Origin: Sycon ciliatum
Lineage: Eukaryota > Porifera > Calcarea > Leucosolenida > Sycettidae
DNA length: 64,000 nt
Assembly: GCF_964019385.1 (NCBI RefSeq)
Contig: NC_088654.1
Span: 7,185,743-7,249,742 of the forward strand
Direction of reading: 5' to 3'
The notes beneath the pieces were generated by a model that was given only the letters and a program-made list of their open reading frames with translations, was not told the origin of the DNA and did not search any database. Positions 39,087 to 50,882 of this stretch are shown here, piece by piece. The translations under genes were made by a program, and so were the position numbers. Position 1 is the stretch's first letter. Each line of letters begins with the position of its first letter.

Positions 39087-40271
39087 AACTACTCAAAACC
39101 TGTAACTAAAGACCACTGTGACTAGCGACCAGCCTGGTACTACAGTAAAACCTGTAACTAAAGACCACCGTGACTAGCGACCAGCCTGGTACTACAGTAA
39201 AACCTGTAACTAAAGACCACTGTGACTAGCGACCAGCCTGGTACTACAGTAAAACCTGTAACTAAAGACCACTGTGACTAGCGACCAGCCTGGTACTACA
39301 GTAAAACCTGTAACTAAAGACCACCGTGACTAGCGACCAGCCTGGTACTACAGTAAAACCTGTAACTAAAGACCACCGTGACTAGCGACCAGCCTGGTAC
39401 TACAGTAAAACCTGTAACTAAAGACCACCGTGACTAGCGACCAGCCTGGTACTACAGTAAAACCTGTAACTAAAGACCACCGTGACTAGCGACCAGCCTG
39501 GTACTACAGTAAAACCTGTAACTAAAGACCACTGTGACTAGCGACCAGCCTGGTACTACAGTAAAACCTGTAACTAAAGACCACCGTGACTAGCGACCAG
39601 CCTGGTACTACAGTAAAACCTGTAACTAAAGACCACCGTGACTAGCGACCAGCCTGGTACTACAGTAAAACCTGTAACTAAAGACCACCGTGACTAGCGA
39701 CCAGCCTGGTACTACAGTAAAACCTGTAACTAAAGACCACCGTGACTAGCGACCAGCCTGGTACTACAGTAAAACCTGTAACTAAAGACCACCGTGACTA
39801 GCGACCAGCCTGGTACTACAGTAAAACCTGTAACTAAAGACCACTGTGACTAGCGACCAGCCTGGTACTACAGTAAAACCTGTAACTAAAGACCACCGTG
39901 ACTAGCGACCAGCCTGGTACTACAGTAAAACCTGTAACTAAAGACCACCGTGACTAGCGACCAGCCTGGTACTACAGTAAAACCTGTAACTAAAGACCAC
40001 CGTGACTAGCGACCAGCCTGGTACTACAGTAAAACCTGTAACTAAAGACCACCGTGACTAGCGACCAGCCTGGTACTACAGTAAAATCTGTAACTAAAGA
40101 CCACCGTGACTAGCGACCAGCCTGGTACTACAGACCACTTCACCAGGCACGGGCGGTCTCACATTCATTATGGTTGCGCGGTGCAAACCTCTAACAAAGG
40201 ACCACCTGCCACTAAAGACCGCTTTCTCTGGCCCCAAGGCCAAGAGGTGGTCGTTAGTCACAGGTTTACTG
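39087..40271 (+). repeat. 52-bp satellite array 2 (20 units) in a MITE
   Basis: The unit CAGTAAAACCTGTAACTAAA... ending ...CCAGCCTGGTACTA recurs 20 times at exactly 52 bp from about 39095. The main variant is CCACCGTG or CCACTGTG. It runs on into a MITE body (CCACTTCACCAGGCACGGGC ...) that ends GGTCGTTAGTCACAGGTTTAC. Confidence 0.9.
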
Positions 40272-40425
40272 CGGTTAGAGGTTTGCGCCGCACAGCCATA
40301 TACAGCTAGTACATGTATGAATGTCATTGTGAGACCGCCCGTGCCTGGTGAAGTGGTCTGTAGCACCAGCCTGGTCGCGAATCACGGTTTTGGTTTGGTT
40401 TGGTTTGGTTTGGTTTGATTTTTAT

Positions 40426-40801
40426 TAGAGAGGTTCGGCTACATGTTTTTGGGCCAAACTCGACGTGTGGACCTATCAACTGGGTTCGAGGATGAAAACT
40501 ACGCGTACGCGGTCTGGAGCTCACGACTTGACGTGAATCAGGTGATCTACACGGATCGCGCTACAGACCTCCGGTCTGCGCAGCACTCGAGTGTCGGAAT
40601 GAGGGACACCATGACATCACTGGAGAAAAAACCCCGAGAAGTAATTTTTTTTCAATGTTGCCATTTTGGTTGTCCCGGAGATGCGGCTTGGCTTGCCACA
40701 ACGCGAAGCCGAATCAAACTCTGCGCCCGCGTAGCTTTGCAACGTGTGGCCAACGCTGTCTTCACGTACGCGTATGCGTTACCTGTAACCGAACCTCTCT
40801 A
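40426..40801. mobile_element. MITE, TAGAGAGGTTC family copy 2
   Basis: Ends TAGAGAGGTTCGGCTAC and GTAACCGAACCTCTCTA are inverted. ACGCGTACGCG and CACGTACGCGT words lie inside. Confidence 0.8.
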
Positions 40802-42484
40802 TTATTTCAGCTCGTTGCCTCAACAGTACAAAGTACCAAATATCAAGAGGGACGAACGAAAAGAGCAAGTAAAACAGAGCAGAAAGAAAGATGCAACTGG
40901 AAGGAAAGAAAAACGGAGAAAATGGATGGTCTTTAGTTTCAGGGTAGCTCGGCCGAAGGCCGAGAGCTACGCTCGAGGGCCTGAATCAACGATACCTGCC
41001 CTGACCGTATATACATGTACATGTACATGTGTCTGATTGTGTTTAAGACTGCCACCCCTACCACATACGGCTTACATAGTTGTGGCATAGCAACGGTCTG
41101 AACCCGCACCCTTCATCAATCCATATCCATTACAATAGCTTTGCAAGCAAGTGAAACATGACAGTAAGATAGAGAGAGAGACAAAGAGACAAGTTGCAGA
41201 CTTCTGAAAGGCGAATTTTCCTGTTAAGTGATGGAGCACCAGACGGAGCTGACTCTTGCTGTACTGTGGCTTCTCCAAGGCAGATGGCTTTCGTCATCTA
41301 CATGTAGGCTTCTGAGGAAATCCGGCGTCAATGTTGTCAAAGGTAAACCTTTGCGGATAATGCCGGCAGAAAAATTGGCAGAATTCGGTACTTTTTCTGG
41401 TAAGTTTCATGCATGTTTGGTATGGGGATAAAGAAATGGAGCAGACTTCGAGGAATTGCCCGCCATAAGGTTTGTATGGTTCTGCCAAATTCACTGCTGT
41501 TCTGCCACCTTTTCGAGCATTATCCGCCAATGCCTAGACTCAAAGGGCAAAACCGGGACAGGATCTAACAGAGGCAAGGTAAGGGTATCTATAAGTGGTT
41601 GCTGTAAGCTTGGAAAGCCTGATAGCACACATAACTCGTCAAAGCTGGCTAGAGTAGGTTGCTGCAGAGTAGCGGGAGTTGGCATCGTCGGAAAACTTCC
41701 AGGATTTGCTTATAGTCTTGTACTTGCGCTAGGTAACTGCTGTGCTTGCGTGATAATTAATTTTATCGCCGTGGTTGGCAATCACCCACTCTCGTAACAT
41801 TGGCCGGTGTTTCCGCCGAGTCTTGAGATGTTGTAATAATAAATAAATAAATAATCAAACAGTTTGATGTACATTTTACTTGTAACTCCAGTACTATACT
41901 GGAGTAGCGGTTAGCTTGCTTGACATGGCCACTCTCTGCTCCACGTTTAGCTTCTCAGTCTGGTACCAGTAGCTAGAGAGACTGGCCAGGTTCCAATGGT
42001 CGGTGATGCTCATTGTGTCTCGGTTAGAGACACCTGGCTATGGCACTCAGTGTCTCAATTTTTAAACCATTGTGTTTGCCCGCAAAAGAGGCCTGTAAAT
42101 GCTTTCACTGTTGTTGACCGCAAGCAGTGGTTTGTGTCCTTTACTGGTTCCATTTTTTCACACTACATGTACATGTACATGTACTACATGATTGTACTTC
42201 AACTCAGGGCCGGATCAGGTAAGTCTCTCCAGGTAAGCTAAATTAGGAGATCAGGTATGTGTCTCAATGACTTTTATTATGTGTGAGGATACCCATCACG
42301 TGATCATTCATGCCCTTCTACGGTGCTATTCAGGCCCTACAGGGGCAGGCAGGGCATTTTTTTACTAAACAGCTTCCAATCATGACATGCAGCATGTTCA
42401 TACATGTCACGTGCCTGTTGTCAGGTCGTTGCTAGCATTTGGCCAATCAGAGCACTACCGTACCAGGGCATTATCAGACGATAA

Positions 42485-42889
42485 TAGAGAGGTTTCGCTT
42501 CACGTTGTTCTGCACTACACCGTGAAATTTCACGTCGGTGTGGCAAATTTTGGCGTCGAAACTCCCGTTCATGACGTGAGTTGAGGTCAACTCACGTTCG
42601 ACGTGAACGCGAGTTTTTGCAAATTTAGCCTTGCTATCAGGTTGGGATTATTGACTCGATTTGTCGATTTTGCCTAAACTAGCTATAAATAATATTTGTG
42701 CGACTTCGGCCTCACCAAAAATCACTTTTTTCACTTTTTGAAGTTTTCGCTCCCAGTTTTCGCTCCTGTCGTCAGCGACACGACGTGCTTCACAAGCAAC
42801 GTGAAACGAAAGCTCTTTCTGAGCTCGCGTCGACGCAAAAAATTGACGTTCACGTAAGAGCACAAATCACGCGGGTCGAAACCTCTCTA
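42485..42889. mobile_element. MITE, TAGAGAGGTT family copy 3
   Basis: Ends TAGAGAGGTTTCGCTTCACG and GTCGAAACCTCTCTA are inverted. Many CACGTCG and GACGTGA words lie inside. Confidence 0.8.
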
Positions 42890-42917
42890 ATGCCCGGGTA
42901 CGGCGTACCCATGCCCA

Positions 42918-43051
42918 TTAGGAATGACCCCAGGCGTACTACGTACGCTGGTGCACTGCCAAATATGCACCAAGCCATGCCTTTTGGGCAGTGACCTGGC
43001 ACATAATTGGCAGTACTCCAGCGCACATAGAACGCATTGGACCATTCCTAA
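42918..43051. mobile_element. 134-bp palindromic element
   Basis: TTAGGAATGACCCCAGGCGT on the left is matched by the inverse of the right end (ACCATTCCTAA). The pairing extends about 60 bp per arm through CACTGCCAAATATG. Confidence 0.8.
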
Positions 43052-44401
43052 GGACACCACATGCACTCGCACACACCACACAAAACGAAACTACTTACGT
43101 GCACCATCCAAAACATTTATATTTTACTGGCAATGTCGACATAGGAGAAGTAATTTATAACAACGTGACAATAGCACACAGCATGTCATTGCAATGCATT
43201 ACTAAATTCAAGTCAATTGAGACGAACAAGTCGACAGGTGAACATGCATCACAAAGTATCTGGAATAGATTAGATTGTATCTCGAACTCCTACAAAATAT
43301 ACAGCTACTTGTACATCTACATGTACATGTACTTCAAATGTACCTAGCTACATGTCCAGTGTACATATGGACCTCAAGTAAACTGAAAGCAATGCGAACA
43401 CAATCTCAGATGTATGTGAAAAAGTATCATTGTTCCGAATAAGAACACTTACAATGTACTCTCAAAACTAGTCTAATTACTAGTGCCATTTGGTCAAGGA
43501 TGTTTGCATCCAACGTTAACAAAGCAGCAGGGAATCAGCTAACTTCCGCACCGCCCAATAGGCAACACTGATGTCATATCCGGCAATGCTGCAACTGTGA
43601 CTTTTCCTACTCATGGCTAGATGTACATGTATGTTGCCCGCGAGCATCATGCATGCAGAGCTGTCCTAACGTATCCCCTTACCTCTACATCTGTGTACTT
43701 GTTGTAATGTACTAGTAGTAGTATTGATCCACGCCGCCATCATCTTGCCTCTAGCTCTCCCCTGACAAATCAGTTGGTGACAGTGCGACATATTCATACC
43801 TGTCACCGTCGTTATGGTCTGGTGCGCATATACATGTACGTCCGTACTAGTACTGAGTACTCTTACTCTTAGTCCCGCTGATGACAACGTAGGACCTCAC
43901 CGTATACATGGTATAGCCGGTGCTATTGCTGTTGCACTGAACAATACATTAGCAGCGTAACTGCTTCTCAGCTGGCATGGTCGTTCGCTATTGCATTATA
44001 ACCCGCGCTGATGTTTACTTCATGTTTTTAGCTAAGCTTACAATAGGAGGTGTTCGTAGCCGCTAGGGTCACTTCTCGTTTCTCCCTCTTCTTGTCCGGG
44101 GCAATAAACGTCCTTTAGGTTACGGTGACCTTGTTGTGTGAGTGGTTGGGCAGTAGCCGTATATTGCGGCTGAACGCTACTACTAGCGGGATACCCGGGT
44201 ACGACATTAACACCAAAATGCAAAGGCATATTCCTGGAACTGCAAGTAAATCTGACACAAAACGTTCTATCATTCCACGGAGAAAGCTCCTTCCGATCTT
44301 GTTCGACCCTTCATTCATATGACAGCTGATTGGAACCTGCCTCCTCCCTTGACCATGTTTACCTTATTTGTCTACAACTAGGCACGTGGCATGTATGAAC
44401 T

Positions 44402-44574
44402 ATAATAAACACATGGTGCGTCGTGCATTATGGCTGATTGTATGCCCTAGTGCGTAGCCCTCGGTCGTGCACCGTAGCCCGCGGGCCTGCGGCCCTTGGG
44501 CTACGGTGCACGACCTCGGGCTACGCACTAGGGCATAAATCAGCCATAATGCCCTCCGTACCATGTGTTATTAT
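44402..44574. repeat. 173-bp GC-rich hairpin
   Basis: Arms of about 80 bp. The outer part holds ATAATAAACACATGG and its inverse, and the inner part holds TATGCCCTAGTGCGTAGCCC and GGGCTACGCACTAGGGCATA around CGCGGGCCTGCGGCC. Confidence 0.9.
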
Positions 44575-45118
44575 ATACATCAGGGGTTCTGGCTAGCCCA
44601 AACAAAATGCTCGCCACTTTTTTTCGCAACTTTTTGATGCTTTGGAAGAAATCGCAACTTTCGCAGCTTTCTTCATTTTCACAAAGTACATGTAAATGAC
44701 TTTATACTTCGCATCTTTTCCGCAACTGTTTGCAGAGAAACGCCTTGGAGCAAACTGGAGGACGACCATTGAAATGTCCGTGATGCTCCGCTTCAACAAG
44801 AAGCGCGGAAACATTGCATAAAATCATCATGACAAGTGTACTTCTCATGTGGCAGCACTGAGCATGCCGCTATGTCATGAATGCTGTGCAAAGGTTCAAC
44901 AAAAAAGGACAAGGACTCATTCCAAGTCTGTTCATTTTCCTAAACATGTTTCACGCTGTGAACATGATGCACTCATATGTAGATCTACATGTACATGTAC
45001 ATGTACTTCAAAGTACGATTGACTTTACTCAGGCAGTTGTGTTTTCCATTTCCGCTTCTTTATTGGTTGTTTTTGGCATCATTTTGCACAAGAACTCGCT
45101 CATTTTGAGTTGCAATAC

Positions 45119-45409
45119 TACAGTCCATTTCAAACTATAGACGCGTACCTAGGCAAAAACCGTTATGCCAGCATCTACATGTACATGTATACCACATAAA
45201 ATCTGTGATCACTTTGTCACAGTTTGTGCATAAATGTTTCCAAATTGGGCGTCTGTAATCCAATCGTTTAGAAACTACATGTACATGTATAATGAGAGTA
45301 ATTGTGGAGCGGTCCTGAGCAATATTCCGAAAACTATTCTCAAAAAGGTCCAGCCAAATTTGAAATATTTCAAAAACCCTACGCGTCTATAGTTTTGAAA
45401 TGGACTGTA
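45119..45409. mobile_element. MITE, CAGTCCATTTCAAA family copy 2
   Basis: Ends TACAGTCCATTTCAAACTAT and ATAGTTTTGAAATGGACTGTA. Related to 30021-30267, with added (TACATG)n runs. Confidence 0.85.
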
Positions 45410-45988
45410 GCAAGTTAGCAACTATTGTGCTTTTAATATGGATGCGATTTCAGCAACTTTCACTTTTGGCATGGTTGCGAAAAGCATAAGTTGCGAACTA
45501 TTTTGGCATCTTTGGGGAAGGGCTAGTTCTGGCCCTGCCTGTAAGCACTCTGATTGGCTCAAACCCTGGCAACGATCACGTGGCATGTCTGAAAGGGCAT
45601 TAATTTTTACGAGTCCCTGCCTCCCTGCCTCCCTACTTGTCAGTGGTGGAACTGGAAGGCAAGTCTAGCGCGAGCAGATCACGTGAGACTAGCACAAGGG
45701 AGTAGTCGTGGTAGTTTTTTTTTCTTTTTTTTTTTCAATTTTTTCGATTTTCTACGTAAGACTTTCCGTAGATGAGCATGTCATGAAAATAAGTAGTAGT
45801 CGTGGTAGTACTCGTACGGTATAGACCATATCCAATGACGTCACGGATCGCGCGGCCAAGGGGGCTGCAGAGTCACTGAGTGGCAAAAGAGAGCAGCTGA
45901 GAGTTTTGAGTTTGAAAGTACAAACGGTCAAACCACTGAGTTTGGGCGGAAGAGATTCGAGACGAGAAGAAGAAGGCAGCAGTTAGTA

Positions 45989-47857
45989 ATGGATGGCGAG
46001 CAAAGCGAGGTAGTGGAGTTTTCATCAGAGTACAAGAAGTTGGATGAGGCTGCAAAGAAAAGGTACGACGAAAAGCTAAATTTGATCGCGAAGGGAGCGA
46101 AAGACCCGTACTGCATCAGTGGCCATCAAGGCGATCATTTGTCAGACTTGCTGCCTCTAGTCGAATATCCGGACTTGTTCAATTACTTAATTACAGCCCC
46201 TAGCCCGGTAACGAAGGAAGAACTGAAGGCATATAAAAGTCTCGACGGTCACAAGTTCTTGGTGGCAGGGTGGCTGGGAGATGTGAGTGCGTACGAGGCG
46301 ACATCGGATCATGAAAAGAGAGTTGTGAAAGCAAAGGTGAGACACTCCCAGTCAGTCAGCAGCGACCCTCTCACACCGTGGATAGCTGCAGAACACAATG
46401 GCACTATTATTTGCGCCCACTGCACCTGCAAAGCGGGGCTGGGTGAAGCATGCGCCCACATCGCTGCTTTATTGTTTGCCTTGGAATCGCACACTAAATT
46501 TGTGTCTGACAACGCCTGCACATCAAAGGGATGTGTGTGGTTGCCACCGTCCATAAAGTCAGTTGACTACAAGAGAATAGCTTATATGGATTTCACCTCC
46601 CCCAGCAAGAAGTCAAAGACATCCAAGTCGTCTGCTGCTTTACCCAGCCCAACATCTCCTCCTGTTATTTCGGCCAGTGCACCAACAACGTCAGAACTGG
46701 ATGGATTTTACAGCAAATTGTCCGAGGTGGCAATGCCAGCCCTGCTGTCCATCGTGCCAAGTTACACAGATGCATATGTTTCAAAGCTACCATCTGATAT
46801 TCCTGCACCACTGTCCAACTTGTATGAGGAGTCGATGGTCTCAGCCAATTACAGTGACTTGCTTGACCGATGTGATGCAGTGTTCTCGACAATTTCTGTG
46901 ACACCAGATGAGTGCATGGCAATGAAACGAGCAATGCGCGAGCAAGCAAAGTCAGACTTGTGGTTTATGTGCCGTGCGGGTCGCATCACTGCCTCAAAGT
47001 TTAAAGCCGCTTCCCACAGTGACGCCCATCAACCTTCTGTATCACTGGTGAAGGCAATTTGCTACCCACAGAGTATGAAGTTTACATCCAAAGCAACAAC
47101 GTGGGGATGTGAACATGAGCAAATTGCCAGGGATGCCTACAAGTTAAATGTGATCAAGAAGCATAAGGCATTTCAGCTTTGTGACAGTGGTCTTGTGGTC
47201 CGTAGCGACTATCCTTACCTTGGTGCCAGCCCAGATGGTGTTGTGTCTTGTGCTTGCTGTGGCAACGGTGTAGTGGAGGTTAAGTGTCCCTACAGCTGCT
47301 GTGACAGTTCCTTCGACGATGCAACCGAGAAGTCGGGCTTCTGCCTTGGTCGAAATGCTGATGGTTCTTTCTTTTTGAAGAAAGATCATGCATACTATTA
47401 TCAAGTGCAGGCTCAAATGTTTCTGTGCCAAGCTGCGTATTGCGATTTCATTGTGTATTCTCATACGGATCTTGTCATTTCTCGCATCTTGCCGGATACT
47501 GATTTCATTTCTGGTGCCATTTCTAAAGTCTCTGACTTTTTCAAACTGGCTGTGCTGCCAGAGTTAGTTGGCAAGTTCTTCAGCAAAGGCTTTGAAATCG
47601 CCGCAGGACATGCAGCATCAAGTGAACATGCAGGCCAGCACGTGCCTCAGACTGGGCATTGCTTCTGCAACCAAGTGAAAGATTCAGAGACGGTGACGTG
47701 TGCTAGTGTTGAGTGCCCTGTCAAGACATTCCATGTCGTCTGCTTGCGGATGAAGGGAATACCGAAGCGCAAATGGTACTGCCCCACTTGCCGCAAAACA
47801 AGGAAGGCCGAGAAGGATGCCAAGAAAGCACCCAAGAACGTTAACCCTGCATCTTGA
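45989..47857 (+). CDS. SWIM-YqaJ-PHD nuclease-like protein of the transposon
   Basis: A single exon of 622 residues. A SWIM zinc finger lies at about 145-157 (CTC then CAH spacing). A YqaJ-type exonuclease/recombinase domain spans about 325-520: GRITASKF at 331, GCEHE at 373, LGASPDG with Asp416, VEVKCP with Glu430 and Lys432, and QVQAQM at 472. These are the D, ExK and Q positions expected of the PD-(D/E)XK fold. The C-terminus is a PHD finger (about 558-601: CFC, CASVEC, FHVVC, WYCPTC). A helper role in excision, end processing or chromatin targeting is inferred; the cellular substrate is unknown. The ATG at 45989 lies 166 bp inside the left terminus. No stop or frameshift breaks the frame. 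Confidence 0.9.
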   Translation: MDGEQSEVVEFSSEYKKLDEAAKKRYDEKLNLIAKGAKDPYCISGHQGDHLSDLLPLVEYPDLFNYLITAPSPVTKEELKAYKSLDGHKFLVAGWLGDVSAYEATSDHEKRVVKAKVRHSQSVSSDPLTPWIAAEHNGTIICAHCTCKAGLGEACAHIAALLFALESHTKFVSDNACTSKGCVWLPPSIKSVDYKRIAYMDFTSPSKKSKTSKSSAALPSPTSPPVISASAPTTSELDGFYSKLSEVAMPALLSIVPSYTDAYVSKLPSDIPAPLSNLYEESMVSANYSDLLDRCDAVFSTISVTPDECMAMKRAMREQAKSDLWFMCRAGRITASKFKAASHSDAHQPSVSLVKAICYPQSMKFTSKATTWGCEHEQIARDAYKLNVIKKHKAFQLCDSGLVVRSDYPYLGASPDGVVSCACCGNGVVEVKCPYSCCDSSFDDATEKSGFCLGRNADGSFFLKKDHAYYYQVQAQMFLCQAAYCDFIVYSHTDLVISRILPDTDFISGAISKVSDFFKLAVLPELVGKFFSKGFEIAAGHAASSEHAGQHVPQTGHCFCNQVKDSETVTCASVECPVKTFHVVCLRMKGIPKRKWYCPTCRKTRKAEKDAKKAPKNVNPAS

Positions 47858-49005
47858 ATAATATTGCTCATGCCGAGCCGGGGTAACACTGAGAGTTATT
47901 TTCATATCACATTGTGATGTACTTATTTATGGTGCTGTGCACTGAACTGGAGCTATGGCTTTATGACAATGTTATTTATTTAGCATTGGGTTAGCTATCT
48001 TCACCATGTTGGTGTGCTTACATGTTTCTGTTGTATTGCATTGGTGCTTGTTCCCTTGGCCTTTGTGTCTTGCATCAAGAGTTAGCGTGTGCATGCTTAG
48101 CTGTGTGTCTGACTCATGAGTCATGCTGATGCTTGCGAGCTGTATGCTACTGTACGTGCTATGTGCGGATCATTCTGCTGCTGGTTCTACATAATGACGT
48201 CTTTATTTCTTTAGTACAGCCATAGTACTTGCTGCTTTGTCCAACTGTCTTATGCATGTTTCCTGTGACCTCGTGCATGAGCACGTGGACCTGAGTTAGT
48301 TCCGGAGATGCAAATGTTCCGGGCTCGAGGTAGTAGTTGGCGAGTTCCTTTCGATCTTCTTCAGATTTCTCTTGGACTGCAACGTTCGTTATACTATAAT
48401 TTGGTAATGCTATAATTATTATCTGTATCCCTGTATTCCCCTGGATTGGCTGTGGTTGTGCCTGGTTGGGGTTGGGTCGTTGTGCAGTTGAAGTCGCGTT
48501 CCGTTACAGCACCCACTTCTGGCATGTACGCACGTGCACACTTCTGGTCTCATATGCGTACTCTACCGCATACTCACGCATTCTCAAAGAGAGCGAGAGA
48601 GAGGCTGCATTATTGCCTGGACGAATGAATTGTCCAAGCTATCACTGCATGACCAATAAAGGAAAGAAATAGTACATGTGAGTCAGGGTAAAGCATGCAA
48701 AGATAAGAGAGAGAGGCAGAGAGAGAGAGAGACTGCCTTATCGCCTGGACAAGTGAATTGTCCAAGCCATCACTAAAAGACCAAGAAAGGAAGTGAAGGG
48801 TGAAGCATGCAAAATTAGAAAGAGAGAGAGAGAGAGAGATGGGGATTTTATGAAGGACTTTGACATGAAGTTTGATGCAAAAAGGTTAGTATGATGAGCC
48901 CTCACGGGGTCGAAACAGCTAGCTGTCCGGAGATGGAGCAAGCACTACTATACACATCCAGCTATCCAGCTCTGGCTTTGTCTCAGAGCTAAGGATACAT
49001 CCCTG
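47858..49005. other. spacer between the two convergent transposon genes
   Basis: Non-coding, about 1.1 kb. GA-rich stretches (48580-48850) contain a partial direct repeat (GCCTGGACGAATGAATTGTC and GCCTGGACAAGTGAATTGTC). CCAATAAAGGAAAG near 48653 and similar words may serve polyadenylation of the nuclease gene. Confidence 0.5.
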
Positions 49006-50882
49006 CTAAGCCAAAGGCACGACTGACTCACAGCAATTGCACAACGCGCAGCACACAGTGGCAATCTTGTCAATGACAGCAATGTTTGGATCACCGCTGT
49101 CACGCATGAGGAGGTTGATCGGCAATGTGGATTGCAACAGTGTATACTTGTTGCGTAGCACACCAATCACACGCTCAACATGAATCCGGACTCGGGAGAG
49201 CTGTCTCGCTTTGTCAATTTCAATTCGAGACAACTGGCTCTTCCCTCTCGTGAATGGTGGGATCACAAGCTCAGCACAGTACAGACCTACGCTGTCTTGT
49301 ACAGTAAAGCCCCTATCTGCCAGTACCTGGTCACCCGGGAGGAGTTTCTCCAGAAAGCCACAATTCTCGGTGATGTGCTTATCCGATGTCCTCCCACCCC
49401 AGGCTTGTGATATGAACGATATTACACCTTGCGGTGTAATGGCAATGAGGAACTTGATCGTGTTGTGCGATTTATAATGCGAGTATGACTGCGCTCTCAC
49501 CATCAGATCAGAGGGACGCTGGCAGAATACTTCGAAGCAGTCGATGATGCACACACACTTCTTGAAATTCTTGGCGAACTCTGGCGGCATTGTCTTGCCT
49601 AGATCTCCCGGATCTGGCCATCTTACAAGTGGCTTCATACGCACATACATAATGTTCACCCACTTCAGCACATACCTCGACACGGTACTCTGGGCCACAC
49701 CAAAACGATACCCAAGGTCAGAATCATTTAAGTTCAGGCGGAGCTTCATTAACGTCATCAAGAACTGCGTGAACAATGAGGTTGCCGAGCGGTGGTGACG
49801 CTCAACGTCGCTGGAAACAAACTCAAAAACAGTGATGAGCACGGCGTACGTTGGCAATCCGGTGTAGAGCTTCACCTTGTCATCATTACATATCAGATCG
49901 TTCTCAGAAAGTGCTGCTCCACCACGGAGAGTTGAGTTTTGGGCCCTTAATTTCTTCACCTCCTCTCTCAGCAGCAAGTTCTCACATTTCAAATTATCGA
50001 ATTCTGACTCGTGATGACAGCATTTACCACCGGTGTCTGGACTAGCTGAGTCGGTCCTATCGCTGCTCTCCACAGGGATCTCCACAGGTTTGTCAGCAAT
50101 CTACAAAACAACAACAATAACAACAAAAATAACTCAAGCATTCCAAGCCCTCCATGTGATGTAAATCTCATTCTATTATCTCTTATTAGCCACAGTACAG
50201 GCCATCGTGAGGATAAAGATTTGAATTTCGACAGCCTTGTCGGCAAATTTGCAGTTGCATTAGTACTCACCACGCTCGGTGGAGGAGTATCATCGCTGCT
50301 CTCCACAGGGATCTCCACAATATTGTCAGCAATCTACCAAACAACAACAGTACACACAGGCCATCGTGAGAATAAAGATTTGAAACAACAACCTCCTAAT
50401 AATCACTCTACTCTCTTATTGGCCACAGTACAGGCCATCGTGAGGATACAGATGTGAATCTCGACAGCCTTGTCGGCAAACAGACTTCACTTGCAGTTGC
50501 ATTAGTATACAGTGTAGTACGAACTCACCACGCTCGGTGGAGGCGTATCTGCACCGGTATCGAACACCGGGCCTGACCGTACACGTTTTGATCTCCGCTC
50601 GTACGCTTCTAGTTGCTCCTTCTGTTTCCGTTTCACAGGACTCTGTACAAATGAAAAGACTGACGGCAAATAATCTGGAGAGAGAGGGTCATCACTCTTC
50701 TTTCCACCAACAAAATGTGCAGAGCACAGCCAAGTGTTTTGATTTGGTGACCACTTGTCACGACGAACAGCTACAGTCCACTTCTTCCGTTTCACAGGGT
50801 CTGCCGGAAAGCGGTAGAAACTGACAACCGAACCAACCTTAGACCGGTTACTGCAGCCAACAGCACAACAACTTTTGACCAT
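49006..50882 (-). CDS. THAP-DDE transposase of the transposon
   Basis: Three phase-0 exons: 50882-50529, 50333-50271 and 50100-49006, giving 503 residues. A THAP zinc finger starts at Met1 (MVKSCCAVGCSNR, FYRFP, W at 35 and 44, LCSAHF), used for terminus binding in related transposases. A linker and a leucine-zipper-like coiled coil (LLLREEVKKLRAQNSTL) follow. Then come a helix-turn-helix (DSDLGYRFGVAQSTVSRYV) and a DDE_Tnp_4-type core: Asp in CIIDCFEVF, Asp in VLADRGF, Glu in RIHVERVIGVLRN. All three acidic residues are present. Exon 2 is a 21-codon chimera made by an internal duplication (see findings). No stop interrupts the frame. Confidence 0.88.

Larger units (their letters stand above)
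37769..45822. other. gene-poor region between gene C and the ISL2EU-type transposon
   Basis: No spliced or single-exon gene is supported. It holds the second half of the duplicated block, satellite array 2, two TAGAGAGG-family MITEs, a 134-bp palindrome (42918), a 173-bp hairpin (44402), a CAGTCCATTT-family MITE (45119) and scattered (TACATG)n runs. The CATGAGTCATC-type words at 37798-37910 form a short degenerate tandem repeat just after the stop codon of gene C. Confidence 0.6.

Noticed and set aside
39087..40136. Regular 52-bp repeats as a possible CRISPR array
   Set aside because: The units are contiguous and nearly identical with no variable spacers, and the DNA is animal; it is a satellite.
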